A stretch of DNA of 64,000 bases from Marinomonas gallaica. GTDB taxonomy: Bacteria; Pseudomonadota; Gammaproteobacteria; Pseudomonadales; Marinomonadaceae. The notes beneath the pieces are model-generated. The model did not search any database, had not been told where the DNA came from, and saw only the letters and a list, made by a program, of their open reading frames with translations. Of the stretch, positions 7,438 to 16,559 are shown piece after piece; position 1 is the first letter of the stretch, and every line of letters begins with the position of its first letter. The DNA lies in contig NZ_LTAX01000004.1 in NCBI RefSeq assembly GCF_001639745.1, positions 62,001-126,000 on the forward strand, given 5' to 3'. The translations under genes and the position numbers were made by a program.

Positions 7438-9540
7438 TTAAAAATCGTACTGTGCACTTAGGTAAACACGACGACGCTCACCTAAGTTCGAACCGATATT
7501 ACGGTTAAAACCGGAGGTTGCGTAGACTTCATCAGTTAGATTTTTAAGGGTGGCTTGTAATGTCCAGGCGTCAATTTGAGTTTGCCATGTAGCATCGTAA
7601 ACGGTGTAAGGCTTCACTTTTTGATGATCACGGTTGTACTGTTCGCTAACGTACTCAGCGCCTACCGACACAGATGAGGATAGGCTAGGAAGATCGTAAC
7701 GGGTCCAAAGGCCTAGCTGATGCAGCGGGGAGTTTGAGAACCGACGCGAGTCGCCTGCGGAAAATTGAATGCCGTCTTCGTTATCTTGCTTGATGACGGT
7801 ATCGTTGTAAGCGTAGCTCAAGTTCGCCACCCAACGATCGGTAATGTCCGCCAATACATCGATTTCTGCACCTTGGCTGCGTACTTTGCCTAATGCGATT
7901 TTCATGTCGCTGTCATTTGGGTCTTCCTGAAGGACGTTTTCATGCTCGATATGGTAAACCGCCAGATTTACGTTTAAACGGTTGTTGAGCCAGTAGGTGC
8001 GCACACCGGCTTCCATTTGTTGGCTTTGTTCAGGATCAAACGGGCCGCCTACAGAGGCTTGCTGGTCACTAGCGCTTTGCGGCTGATAGCCAGTCGAGAA
8101 CGATGTATAAGGCTTAATATTGTCTGACCATTGGTAAGTAGCACCTAAGCGCGTATCCATACCTTGGTCTGAGTAATTGGCATCGTTGGACGCATTACGA
8201 TGATCGGTAAAGTCTTCTTCAAAATGATTTAAGCGTACCCCAGCCACCAAGTCCAAGCGATCAGTAGCCGCCCATTGGTCTTGAAGGAGTAGCCCTAACT
8301 GTTGTGAAACCGTCTGGCTATCAGTGCGCAATGCCAGATCATATTGACTCACATCAGCGTTATAAACAGGGGTTGCAAGGCTCAGAGTGTCCGGATCATT
8401 AGTGCGGTAGTACAGGTAATCATAGGTATTACGAGTGTAATCGGTTCCGACTAAGATCGTATGATCGTTCAAATCAAACACTAGGTTACTCGATAGTGTG
8501 ACACCTTCATTGGTACGCAGCTGGTCACGATATTGGCGACGGATAGCATCGTCTACACCGTCGTTATCAGTATCGGTTAAACCACGTGACTCATGGTACT
8601 TCTGAGTCTCTTCACCTTTAAAGTAGCGCAGCCCCAAGTCCCAAGAAACATCCTGCGTTAAATATTGTTCAAGCTTAGCTTGGAACGTCTCGGCATCTAA
8701 TGCTTGGTGATCACCAGGTTCATTGGCATTCCATGAGTCGTCCGCTAAGAAGTTGCCGTCATCGTCTGTAGGGATGCCACGCAGGCGAGCACCATGGAGT
8801 GTTTGATCAATATTCGTGTATTGCACAGTGAGCGATGAATCGTCGGAAATATCCCAAGCATAACCAAGATCGATGTTTTGATTGTCTTGGTCGACATTGT
8901 TGCGATAAGAGCCACTTTTATCTTGATATAAAGAGAGACGGTAACGCTGGCTGGCATCAGCGTTGATTGGGCCTGAACTAGACAGTTGCTCTGAGTGATA
9001 GTCTTTGTTGCCCGCGCCAAGCTTTACAAAGTTTTCTTGTTCGTAAGTGGGTTTCTTGGAGACATAATTGATCACGCCACCGGGTTCACCGGCACCGTAC
9101 AAGGCACCAGCAGGGCCTTTAATGGCTTGCACTTCTTCGACATTGACTAGTTGAGGAACAGTGAAGAACCCTTTGTAAGGGTTACCGCGCATGCCATCGT
9201 AGAGTTGCTCATCTTGGTGAAAACCACGGAACGTCACTGTGGAGACGTTATCTTGTGATACCCCTGAAATAGAGCGATACAGGTCAGTTACTTGATGAGC
9301 CGCTTGATCCTCAATCAATGTATTTGTCAGTACTTGTACCGACTGTGGTGTTCTATCAATGTCCGTATCCGTACGTGTGCCAATGCTGACAGCGTCTTCT
9401 TTATAATGTGACAGGGCGCGACCTGTCACAATCAGCGTATCCAATGGCTGATTTTGGCTTGTATTGTTACTGTTATTGGGCGCGGCGATGAGCGGTAAAG
9501 AGAGTAACAATAGGCTAGAGGAAATGATCGGATAGTTCAT
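7438..9540 (-). CDS. TonB-dependent siderophore receptor
   Basis: A 700-residue outer-membrane receptor with a signal peptide (MNYPIISSSLLLLSLPLIA), a TonB box-like TLIVTG near residue 36, a plug domain (TPQSVQVLT to about residue 160) and a 22-strand barrel ending in the outer-membrane signature YLSAQYDF with terminal Phe. It has no N-terminal signalling extension, unlike Escherichia coli FecA, and no fecIR-like genes are nearby, so regulation is probably by Fur alone. It resembles the ferrichrome/hydroxamate-type receptors (TIGR01783 class). It is last in the operon, 42 bp after fecE. The substrate is uncertain: ferric citrate from the transporter genes, or a siderophore from the receptor type. 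Confidence 0.92.
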   Translation of the reverse strand: MNYPIISSSLLLLSLPLIAAPNNSNNTSQNQPLDTLIVTGRALSHYKEDAVSIGTRTDTDIDRTPQSVQVLTNTLIEDQAAHQVTDLYRSISGVSQDNVSTVTFRGFHQDEQLYDGMRGNPYKGFFTVPQLVNVEEVQAIKGPAGALYGAGEPGGVINYVSKKPTYEQENFVKLGAGNKDYHSEQLSSSGPINADASQRYRLSLYQDKSGSYRNNVDQDNQNIDLGYAWDISDDSSLTVQYTNIDQTLHGARLRGIPTDDDGNFLADDSWNANEPGDHQALDAETFQAKLEQYLTQDVSWDLGLRYFKGEETQKYHESRGLTDTDNDGVDDAIRRQYRDQLRTNEGVTLSSNLVFDLNDHTILVGTDYTRNTYDYLYYRTNDPDTLSLATPVYNADVSQYDLALRTDSQTVSQQLGLLLQDQWAATDRLDLVAGVRLNHFEEDFTDHRNASNDANYSDQGMDTRLGATYQWSDNIKPYTSFSTGYQPQSASDQQASVGGPFDPEQSQQMEAGVRTYWLNNRLNVNLAVYHIEHENVLQEDPNDSDMKIALGKVRSQGAEIDVLADITDRWVANLSYAYNDTVIKQDNEDGIQFSAGDSRRFSNSPLHQLGLWTRYDLPSLSSSVSVGAEYVSEQYNRDHQKVKPYTVYDATWQTQIDAWTLQATLKNLTDEVYATSGFNRNIGSNLGERRRVYLSAQYDF

Positions 9541-9582
9541 AAGACCTTTTTGTTTAATAAAATGGGATTAAAGGGCGAAATA

Positions 9583-10353
9583 TTAGTCTTCCACGACACA
9601 CATGGGGGTGCCGGAAACGGGATCTTGGTGGATTTGCGCACTGAGGCTAAACACGTCTTTGAGCATGGCGGAAGTGAGTACTTCCTCAGGGGAGCCTTGG
9701 TATTTCAGCTCACCGGCTTTCATCACCACGAGATGATCGCAATAACGTGCTGCTTGGTTGATATCGTGCAGCACCGTAATGATGGTTTTGCCTTGTTTGT
9801 TGAGCGCTTGCAGCTGATGCATCAATTCCACTTGGTGGTTAATGTCCATATACGTCGTGGGTTCATCTAACAGTAGGTAGGGCGTGTCTTGCGCCAATAC
9901 CATTGCAAGCCATACACGTTGACGCTGGCCGCCGGATAATTCGCTGACCAGTTGGTCGCGCAGCTCGTAGGTTCCAGTTTGCTGCATCATTTGCTCAACA
10001 ATCTGATGATCCTGAGTGCTGAGTTTGCCCCAAAAACCAGTATAGGGACTGCGGCCATACGCCACGAGATCTTTTACTTTAATGCCTTCGGGGATCGGTT
10101 GTGTTTGTGGCAACAACGCGAGCGCTTTGGCGAGTTGTTTAGATGGATAATGGTGCAGGTTTTGTCCTTGCCAATTCACTTCTCCAGACATCGCCGGTAA
10201 GATGCGTGCAAAGCACTTCAATAAGGTCGACTTGCCGCAGCCATTGGGACCTAATAAAGCAATAAAACGGCCATCGGGTAGGGTTAGGTCCATCTTTTTC
10301 ACAATGGTGTGACCATGATAGCCAACACTCAGTTGGTGAGCGCTTAGGGACAT
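9583..10353 (-). CDS. fecE: Iron-complex ABC transporter ATPase, FecE-like
   Basis: A 256-residue cytoplasmic ATPase, essentially the length of Escherichia coli FecE. It has Walker A GPNGCGKST, signature LSGGQRQR, Walker B LLLDEPTTYMD and a switch His in TVLHDINQ. The C-terminal PVSGTPMC stretch is also FecE-like. The ATG at 10353 lies 2 nt after the stop codon of the upstream permease gene, with GAGGAT as ribosome-binding site; a longer start at 10380 would overlap that gene by 25 nt. It powers import of ferric citrate or a related Fe(III) complex. Confidence 0.92.
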   Translation of the reverse strand: MSLSAHQLSVGYHGHTIVKKMDLTLPDGRFIALLGPNGCGKSTLLKCFARILPAMSGEVNWQGQNLHHYPSKQLAKALALLPQTQPIPEGIKVKDLVAYGRSPYTGFWGKLSTQDHQIVEQMMQQTGTYELRDQLVSELSGGQRQRVWLAMVLAQDTPYLLLDEPTTYMDINHQVELMHQLQALNKQGKTIITVLHDINQAARYCDHLVVMKAGELKYQGSPEEVLTSAMLKDVFSLSAQIHQDPVSGTPMCVVED

Positions 10354-10355
10354 CG

Positions 10356-11315
10356 TTATTTCATCCTCAACAATAGCCATAGGAAATACGGAGCGCCAAT
10401 AATGGCGGTTAAGATGCCGGCCGGTAATTCAATCGGTGGGGCTAGCGTACGCGCAGCTAGGTCTGCGGCTAAAAGTAAGCAGGCGCCTGTTAGCATAGTG
10501 GCAGGTAACAATGATTGGTGACGACCGCCCACGAGTTTGCGGGTTAAATGGGGAGCTACTAAACCTAAAAAGCCAATTGGTCCGCATACTGAGACACAAG
10601 CGGCGGTTAATGCGACGGCGATCGCCAACGACAACAAACGCACAGATTGTGGCGACACGCCTAGACTGTTGGCGCTGTCATCACCCAGATCGAGCACATT
10701 TAAATACTTACTTAGGCCTAGGGCGAACGGCACGAGTACAAACCAAGGGAGTAAGGCTTGTAGTTGAGGCCAGCTGCGACCCCATAAACTGCCCGTTAAC
10801 CAAAGCAAGGCATTGTTAATTTCCAGCGGCTTTGTCAGCATCAAAAAGTCGATACAGCTGGCCCAAAAAGCGGCGAGTGCCACACCGGTGATCGCAAGTT
10901 TGATGGCACTGCTGTGGGCACCGCATAAGTACCACAAGATCAATGCCGCGCAGAGACCGCCACTTAAGGCCACTTCTGGTAACCATTCAGTCGATGCACC
11001 GTTGAAATAGGTCATGTAAAAGACCGCCGCTAGACCTGCGCCGTGGCTGACGCCAAGCACATCGGGGGAAGCCAGTGGATTGCGAATCACGCCTTGTACT
11101 AATGCGCCGGACAGCGCCAGTCCTGCTCCGACCAAAATTGCTAAAAAGAGACGCGGTAAACGGTATTCGTACACAGTGAAATGCTGTTCAGAGCCGACAA
11201 ACAAGCCTTGCCAAATATCGTGAAGAGAGAGCGAAACGGCACCAAACAGAAGGTTGGCGAGGCTTAAAGCAAACAACATAATCAGAGCGAATGGGAAAAA
11301 ACGTTGCGCAGTCAT
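10356..11315 (-). CDS. fecD: Iron-complex ABC transporter permease, FecD-like
   Basis: A 319-residue FecCD-family permease with about nine or ten membrane segments; the length matches FecD. The family stretches YRLPRLFLA, IRNPLASPDVLGV and GFLGLVAPH are clear. The start ATG at 11315 overlaps the upstream fecC-like stop by four bases (ATGA), implying translational coupling. Frame continues upstream to 11471 but that part lies inside fecC and reads as Cys-rich non-membrane sequence, so I excluded it. Confidence 0.93.
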   Translation of the reverse strand: MTAQRFFPFALIMLFALSLANLLFGAVSLSLHDIWQGLFVGSEQHFTVYEYRLPRLFLAILVGAGLALSGALVQGVIRNPLASPDVLGVSHGAGLAAVFYMTYFNGASTEWLPEVALSGGLCAALILWYLCGAHSSAIKLAITGVALAAFWASCIDFLMLTKPLEINNALLWLTGSLWGRSWPQLQALLPWFVLVPFALGLSKYLNVLDLGDDSANSLGVSPQSVRLLSLAIAVALTAACVSVCGPIGFLGLVAPHLTRKLVGGRHQSLLPATMLTGACLLLAADLAARTLAPPIELPAGILTAIIGAPYFLWLLLRMK

Positions 11316-12313
11316 AGGGTGCGTTTTCGAACCAGATAAATAAAGAAAGGCGCCCCAATCAATGCCAAAATGGCACCCGCAGGAGTTTCCATAGGATAAG
11401 TAACAGCACGGCTTAAGGTGTCTGCCAGCGTCACTAAGAGCGCACCGATGATCATGGCAACAGGTAGGCACAAACGAAAATCTTGGCCAAACATTAATCG
11501 CGCAATATGAGGCACGATCAATCCGACAAAGCCGATACTGCCGACGGCACTGATGGCAGCGCCGACTAACATCAGCACCAGTAGGCTGCCGAACAATTTG
11601 CTGCGCAACAAATTGATGCCTAGATTACGTGCATTATCTTCGCCGAGTTGCAATACATTCAACGATGGTGCAAGGCCTAGAGCGCCGATAAGGCTGATGG
11701 ATGCGACGGGCCAAAACGTTTGCCACTTTTGCCAGCGAGCGTCGGCAAGACTGCCTGCTAACCAAGTCATCACTCCTGCGGCTTGATCTTCTTCCATGAT
11801 AACAACGGCTTTTGTTAACGCGGCGCACAAGGCTGAAATGGCCACGCCAGCTAACACCAAACGACCGTGTTCATTCGCACCGACACGCCAGGCACTGCCT
11901 AGAAGCATTACCAGCAGCCAAGCAACGCCGCCACCCAACATGGCGGCAATAGAGGTACTGAGTGCTCCATATAAAAAAGGCAGTGTCGACACCAGCGCCA
12001 TGCCCAGCGCGGCACCTGCGTTAACGCCTAATACCGATGGCGCTGCCAGCGGATTACGTGTGAGCCCCTGCATAATCGTCCCAGCAGAGGCCAAGCAAGC
12101 GCCCACTAGCAACGCGGTAAGCAGACGCGGTAAACGTAAATCCAGCACAATACGATGGGCTATGCTCTGGTCATTAAAGCTTGTGAACGCATGCAAAACA
12201 TCTGCGCCACTGACGGGAACAACCGACCAAGCAAATAGATTCCACCAGCTGATTAGCAGCAATCCTAGACACAGAAACAGGCCAAGGCTGACTGACCGAA
12301 AGAGGTGAGACAT
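11312..12313 (-). CDS. fecC: Iron-complex ABC transporter permease, FecC-like
   Basis: A 333-residue FecCD-family inner-membrane permease (FecC is 332 in Escherichia coli) with about ten hydrophobic helices. It carries the paired motifs LRLPRLLTALLVG, LTRNPLAAPSVLGV and SIGFVGLIVPHIAR that contact the ATPase and line the pore. It begins 8 bp after the binding-protein gene and overlaps fecD by four bases. FecC and FecD would form a heterodimeric channel. Confidence 0.93.
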   Translation of the reverse strand: MSHLFRSVSLGLFLCLGLLLISWWNLFAWSVVPVSGADVLHAFTSFNDQSIAHRIVLDLRLPRLLTALLVGACLASAGTIMQGLTRNPLAAPSVLGVNAGAALGMALVSTLPFLYGALSTSIAAMLGGGVAWLLVMLLGSAWRVGANEHGRLVLAGVAISALCAALTKAVVIMEEDQAAGVMTWLAGSLADARWQKWQTFWPVASISLIGALGLAPSLNVLQLGEDNARNLGINLLRSKLFGSLLVLMLVGAAISAVGSIGFVGLIVPHIARLMFGQDFRLCLPVAMIIGALLVTLADTLSRAVTYPMETPAGAILALIGAPFFIYLVRKRTL

Positions 12314-12321
12314 GTTTAGGG

Positions 12322-13218
12322 CTATTGCTCAGAGAAGATTTGAAGTAGATCGTTTGCTATGTGTTCGGCGGCTAAAATGCCACGGCAGCGAGACCAGATA
12401 TTAGGATCGACGCGATAGACATGATCATTTTGAACGGCCGTTAGAACGGTCCAAAGTGGCTCGTTGCTCCAGTTATCGACAATACTGGGGTTGGCATAGT
12501 GTCCGACAATTAAATATTCAGGATTTAAAGCGACCAGCTGCTCTAAGCTGGTTTGACGATACGCAGAGTCGTCGCGATCAGAGACGGGGGTTTGCATCCC
12601 TAATGCCTGAATGACACCACCGGTATAGGAATCGTCCGTATGAAGGAACAGTGCATCCGCTCGTGCAACGCCAAATTGTAATATGGCATGATCGGGTAAC
12701 TGCTGCGCTATGTGGGCCATAAATTGCTGATGTTGGACCAAACGATCCGTCATTTCCTGCTCTTTACCCACGACTTTGGCAATGATGCTGGCGGCTTTTA
12801 AATTGTCAGAATAGGTTTCGCGACGAGAGGGTAAAATCAGTGTCGGCGCGATTTTTTGTAAATCGTCATAAACAGATTCATGGCGGGAAATATCGGCGAT
12901 GATGAGATCAGGTTTTAAAGAAGCGATGACTTCAAGACTGGGCTGAGAACGAGTACCAACCGACTGCCAGTCACCAATGACCTGTTGAACGGCAGGTAAA
13001 ACGCGACTTTTATCTTTATCGTCGGCAATCCCGATGGGAGCCACGCCGACCGATGCCAGCGCATCAGCAAAAGAAAACTCTAAAACGACAATACGTTGAG
13101 GGGTATGGTCTAGAGTGAACGTGCCTTTACTGTCTTGGACAGTCACAGCATAAGCAGACGACATGAACATCAACGTACACAGAGTGGTGGTTAGGCGTTT
13201 AATAACAGATAAAAGCAT
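12322..13218 (-). CDS. fecB: Periplasmic Fe(III)-dicitrate-type binding protein, FecB-like
   Basis: A 298-residue periplasmic binding protein with a signal peptide ending near SSAYA. It resembles Escherichia coli FecB along its length from memory: TPQRIVVLEFSFADAL, GIADD, WQSVGTRSQPSLE, KPDLIIAD and the C-terminal NIWSRCRGILAAE all have FecB counterparts. It delivers ferric dicitrate or a similar chelate to FecCDE. The ATG at 13218 has only a weak ribosome-binding site. It is the first gene of the five-gene operon, and a near-consensus Fur box lies 28 bp upstream, so it should be repressed in iron-replete cells. Confidence 0.92.
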   Translation of the reverse strand: MLLSVIKRLTTTLCTLMFMSSAYAVTVQDSKGTFTLDHTPQRIVVLEFSFADALASVGVAPIGIADDKDKSRVLPAVQQVIGDWQSVGTRSQPSLEVIASLKPDLIIADISRHESVYDDLQKIAPTLILPSRRETYSDNLKAASIIAKVVGKEQEMTDRLVQHQQFMAHIAQQLPDHAILQFGVARADALFLHTDDSYTGGVIQALGMQTPVSDRDDSAYRQTSLEQLVALNPEYLIVGHYANPSIVDNWSNEPLWTVLTAVQNDHVYRVDPNIWSRCRGILAAEHIANDLLQIFSEQ

Positions 13219-13245
13219 GGTAAATGAGTCTTTAATAAAGTATTA

Positions 13246-13264
13246 GATAATGATAATGCTTATC
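13246..13264 (-). promoter_or_regulatory. Fur box upstream of the fec-type operon
   Basis: GATAATGATAATGCTTATC matches the 19-bp Fur consensus at 17 of 19 positions. It lies 28 bp upstream of fecB, where it would cover the promoter. The rest of the 303-bp gap to the divergent transporter gene contains no gene or other strong motif that I can see. Confidence 0.9.
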
Positions 13265-13521
13265 AAAATTATTTGAAAGGCAATATTATTTCAATTTTTA
13301 TCGGTCAGAGTAGAAAAATGTCAAAAGCCTGTTCTTACCGGTGCAAGCTGTCATACAAAAGGGCAATGTGTGGTTATTAAGGCATAGACATTGAAAGATT
13401 GGCTCTATACATTCTGGGCATTGTGGCTCTCTACTGAAATGATGCTTCTATCGCATCACGGAGTCATGTTGAGTGGCCTAAAAACGCTACGAACCTAATA
13501 AAAATACATAGGAGTGTATTC

Positions 13522-14436
13522 ATGATTATTCAGCTTTTCCCATTGTGGGCGCTGTTGTTATCGGTGATGGCTTATTTGCAGCCAACATTGTTTGTCGATT
13601 TTAAAGGTTATATTTTGCCGTTGCTGATGGTCATCATGTTAGCCATGGGATTAACGCTGAGCCCAAAAGACTTCAAAGCCGTAGGTAAAAACGCTAAAGC
13701 AGTGGGCGTGGGCGTGCTGCTACAGTTTTTGGTGATGCCGATTACGGCTTTGCTGATCGCAACACTGTTTGGTTTTGATAGTGAGCTGACGGTAGGCATG
13801 CTACTGGTAGGCAGTGTAGCGGGTGGCACATCATCCAATGTGATGTGTTATTTAGCGAAAGGGGATACGGCTTTATCGATTTCCATGACGGCTATTTCAA
13901 CCCTTCTAGGGGTTGTGTTCACACCCTTACTGGTGGCTTGGATGATCGGTACCTCTGTGGATGTCCCGGTCAGTTCAATGCTGCTTAGTTTGGTGAAAAT
14001 TGTGCTGGTACCGGTTGCCATTGGAGTATTACTTAATACGTTAGCCCATGGCTTAGTACGTCGAATTGAACCTGCACTCAAGTATGTTTCTATGTTTGCC
14101 ATCGTCTTTATTATTGCCATTGTGGTGGCGTTGAGTGCTGGCAAAATTGCCTCTGTGGGCGCATTGGTTGCTGTCGCGGTGATATTGCATAATGCAACGG
14201 GTCTAATTTTGGGATATTGGGTCACTGCATGGTTAGGGTTCGATAAAAAAGTTTGTCGAACCATCGCTTTTGAAGTCGGTTTACAAAATTCAGGCTTAGC
14301 ATCAGCGCTGGCGGTTAAATTCTTTACACCTGCGGCGGCCTTGCCTGGCTCCATATTCAGTGTGTGGCATAATATATCAGGATCGCTATTGGCCAGTTAT
14401 TGGAGCAAAAAACCGATCAAAGAGGCGACTGAGTAA
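13522..14436 (+). CDS. BASS-family transporter (bile acid:sodium symporter-like)
   Basis: A 304-residue inner-membrane protein with about ten membrane helices, of the bile acid:Na+ symporter (BASS) superfamily; the bacterial subgroup includes the pantothenate transporter PanS (YocS). The family hallmarks MLAMGLTLSPKDF near residue 40, GSVAGGTSSNVMCYLAKGD near 95-113 and FEVGLQNSGLASALA near 250 are clear. The ATG has AGGAG 6 nt upstream. It stands alone; the substrate (keto-pantoate, pantothenate or another organic anion) cannot be told from sequence. Confidence 0.9.
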   Translation: MIIQLFPLWALLLSVMAYLQPTLFVDFKGYILPLLMVIMLAMGLTLSPKDFKAVGKNAKAVGVGVLLQFLVMPITALLIATLFGFDSELTVGMLLVGSVAGGTSSNVMCYLAKGDTALSISMTAISTLLGVVFTPLLVAWMIGTSVDVPVSSMLLSLVKIVLVPVAIGVLLNTLAHGLVRRIEPALKYVSMFAIVFIIAIVVALSAGKIASVGALVAVAVILHNATGLILGYWVTAWLGFDKKVCRTIAFEVGLQNSGLASALAVKFFTPAAALPGSIFSVWHNISGSLLASYWSKKPIKEATE

Positions 14437-14476
14437 ATCGCTTTGAATGTCCTGTAAAGTAGGCGGAGAATTTCGC

Positions 14477-15748
14477 TTATTTTGCAGGCTCATTAAATAT
14501 GACGGTTGCTTCACAGCCAACCTTGTTCTGATTTTTAATCGAGAATTGCCAATCATAGCGGCGACATAGATCTTGTACGATCAACAGCCCTAAACCGTGT
14601 CCGGTACTTTCTTTTAAAGGGTTAAAGCCTTCTCCTTCGTCGCATACCTTGATGCAGTGTTCGGTCATATAAATATAAATGCTGCCGGTATTGGATGCAG
14701 CGATACTGTTGCGGATAAGGTTGCCGACGACAATATCTAATACCGCATGAGAGGCTTTAATCACTGGGGACCCAGTCACGTCAGTTTCTAAACGCAGCTG
14801 TTTGGCCTCGGCCTGTGCTTTGTTTTTATCAATAATGGTTTGTAGGTCGGTTTCTGAAACAGAATTCAAGGGCGTGTTTTGAGCGCTTTTCTCATAGCGT
14901 ACTAAGCTGAGCAACGCATCAACCATAGTGAGCATGTCTTCGGTAGCACTTTGAATACGAGTCAATTGACGTTTTGAAAAAGGGCTATTGGCTTCTCGCG
15001 CAAGTAAGCTGCTCGAACCTTTCATAATAGTTAACGGCGTGCGCAATTCATGGCTCGCGTAGCGTGCAAAGGCCTGCTCTCGCTTTACTAGGGAATCGAT
15101 ATCTGAACGATATTGATTCAATGTCTCTGCCAGTGTTTGGAACTCTTGCGCCGATTCTTTGGTTACCTTGAAAACCCGTTTTGTATCTCCCTGATGTTGT
15201 TCAAGTTGAGAACAGAGCTGATTGATCGGTGTGATTAGGCTTTTAGACAGTCGCGTTAACAAAGCAGTAAAGCAACCAATGAGTACCGCCACTAAGCCGA
15301 GAACGATCGCCATGACATTGATATATTCCTGATGAGTAATCTCAATCTCGTCAATGCGAGACACTAATACCAAGCGTTTATCCTCGCCATTTTGGATGTA
15401 ATTTGACATGTACAGCATTCTTGAGTCTTCACCGTATCCGACTTCTCCGAGAAAAGAGGTGTGTTCTGAAAGGTAAGCTTGGATAGCCTTAGGCGCTGTC
15501 TGCAAACCGTTGTAAGCAATGGTGAGCGGGTCTAATTGAATGGATGTTGCATTGGGATGAGAAATAAAAAACTGAATGGCTTCTCGTTTATCAACCATGA
15601 TGCGTCGCTCTCCCACACGATCTTCAGACCAAGCCAATACCGCGCTGATTAATATCAAACAAAAAATCCCGATGATGATGGCCACCATGGTAAAAAAAAG
15701 TGCCAGACGGGAAGTCATACTTTTTGCGTTACGAAACAGGGCTGTCAT
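14477..15748 (-). CDS. Sensor histidine kinase (two-component)
   Basis: A 423-residue membrane kinase: TM1 about residues 15-38, a periplasmic sensing region of about 105 residues without a recognisable domain, TM2 about 145-165, a HAMP-like linker, then a HisKA domain with phospho-acceptor H233 (ASHELRTPLT) and a HATPase domain with N-box NLIRNSI, G1 box DEGEGFN and G2 box GHGLGLLIV. The start at 15748 has GAGGT 8 nt upstream and overlaps the end of the response-regulator gene by 20 bp, so the two are translated together. The partner regulator and the divergent glycosyltransferases suggest control of envelope modification. Confidence 0.93.
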   Translation of the reverse strand: MTALFRNAKSMTSRLALFFTMVAIIIGIFCLILISAVLAWSEDRVGERRIMVDKREAIQFFISHPNATSIQLDPLTIAYNGLQTAPKAIQAYLSEHTSFLGEVGYGEDSRMLYMSNYIQNGEDKRLVLVSRIDEIEITHQEYINVMAIVLGLVAVLIGCFTALLTRLSKSLITPINQLCSQLEQHQGDTKRVFKVTKESAQEFQTLAETLNQYRSDIDSLVKREQAFARYASHELRTPLTIMKGSSSLLAREANSPFSKRQLTRIQSATEDMLTMVDALLSLVRYEKSAQNTPLNSVSETDLQTIIDKNKAQAEAKQLRLETDVTGSPVIKASHAVLDIVVGNLIRNSIAASNTGSIYIYMTEHCIKVCDEGEGFNPLKESTGHGLGLLIVQDLCRRYDWQFSIKNQNKVGCEATVIFNEPAK

Positions 15749-16424
15749 CAGAGTTGACCTCTAGGTAGAAGCCAATTTTTGGCTGTGTTTTCAAGATATT
15801 GCTTTCAAAAGGCTTATCTAGCTGGCTACGAAGTTGATAAATGTGACTGCGTAAAACATCATTATTGGGCTTTTCGTCTTGCCATAATTGATAGGCAATG
15901 TCTTCTTTCGTCACCAAATTTGGCGCTTGAGACACGAGCATTTTTAAAATGGTAAAGGTTGATGGGGTGAGTGCAAGCAGCTTCTCTTGCCGGTAAGCCT
16001 TACCGCTTTTCAAATGGATACTGATATCGCCATAGCGAAGAACACTGGTCGAGACATGTCCTGAATGGCGTCTGATTAATGCTTGCACGCGCGCGTACAA
16101 AATATCTAAATCGAATGGTTTGGTTAGATAATCATCCGCGCCGACATCGAGCCCGCGCAGTTCATCTTCGCGGCTATCGAGCGCTGTTAGCATCAAAATA
16201 GGGGTACTAATACCTGCATCACGCAGTCTTTGGCAAACTGTCACGCCATCAAGCCTTGGTAGCATTAGGTCGAGTAAAATGATGTCAAAGGTATTTTCTA
16301 AAGCAAGCTTCAGGCCCAGCTCGCCATTGTCGGCGTAATCGAGTTCCATATTATTGCATTCAAAGAAATCAAACAGCATACCTGCTATGTCTCGATTGTC
16401 TTCGATCAGTAGTGCTCGTTGCAC
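15729..16424 (-). CDS. OmpR/PhoB-family response regulator
   Basis: A 231-residue regulator with an N-terminal receiver domain (acidic pocket E8-D9, phospho-acceptor D52 in LLDLMLP, conserved K in YLTKPFD) and a C-terminal winged-helix DNA-binding domain. I prefer the GTG at 16424 because GAGGT is 7 nt upstream; an ATG at 16448 has no ribosome-binding site. It is the first gene of the pair with the sensor kinase and is divergent from the GT2/ArnT-like operon across 135 bp, the probable region of control. Confidence 0.92.
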   Translation of the reverse strand: MQRALLIEDNRDIAGMLFDFFECNNMELDYADNGELGLKLALENTFDIILLDLMLPRLDGVTVCQRLRDAGISTPILMLTALDSREDELRGLDVGADDYLTKPFDLDILYARVQALIRRHSGHVSTSVLRYGDISIHLKSGKAYRQEKLLALTPSTFTILKMLVSQAPNLVTKEDIAYQLWQDEKPNNDVLRSHIYQLRSQLDKPFESNILKTQPKIGFYLEVNSDDSPVS

Positions 16425-16559
16425 AGTAGTAACCTCATTTATGCGCATGCCATTGCATCATTATCGCTGAAAAAGCGTGAAAAAAACGTCAATGACAAGT
16501 TCTTCACAGCGCCCCACATACACTGCAGGCATTATCCAATAGTAAAGCAGGCTAAGCCC

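Noticed and set aside
11796..12308. Plus-strand frame of 170 codons
   Set aside because: It lies entirely antisense to the well-supported fecC permease gene and has no credible start signal or family features.
13848..14354. Minus-strand frame of 168 codons
   Set aside because: It is antisense to the BASS transporter gene and reads as a mirror of its hydrophobic codons.
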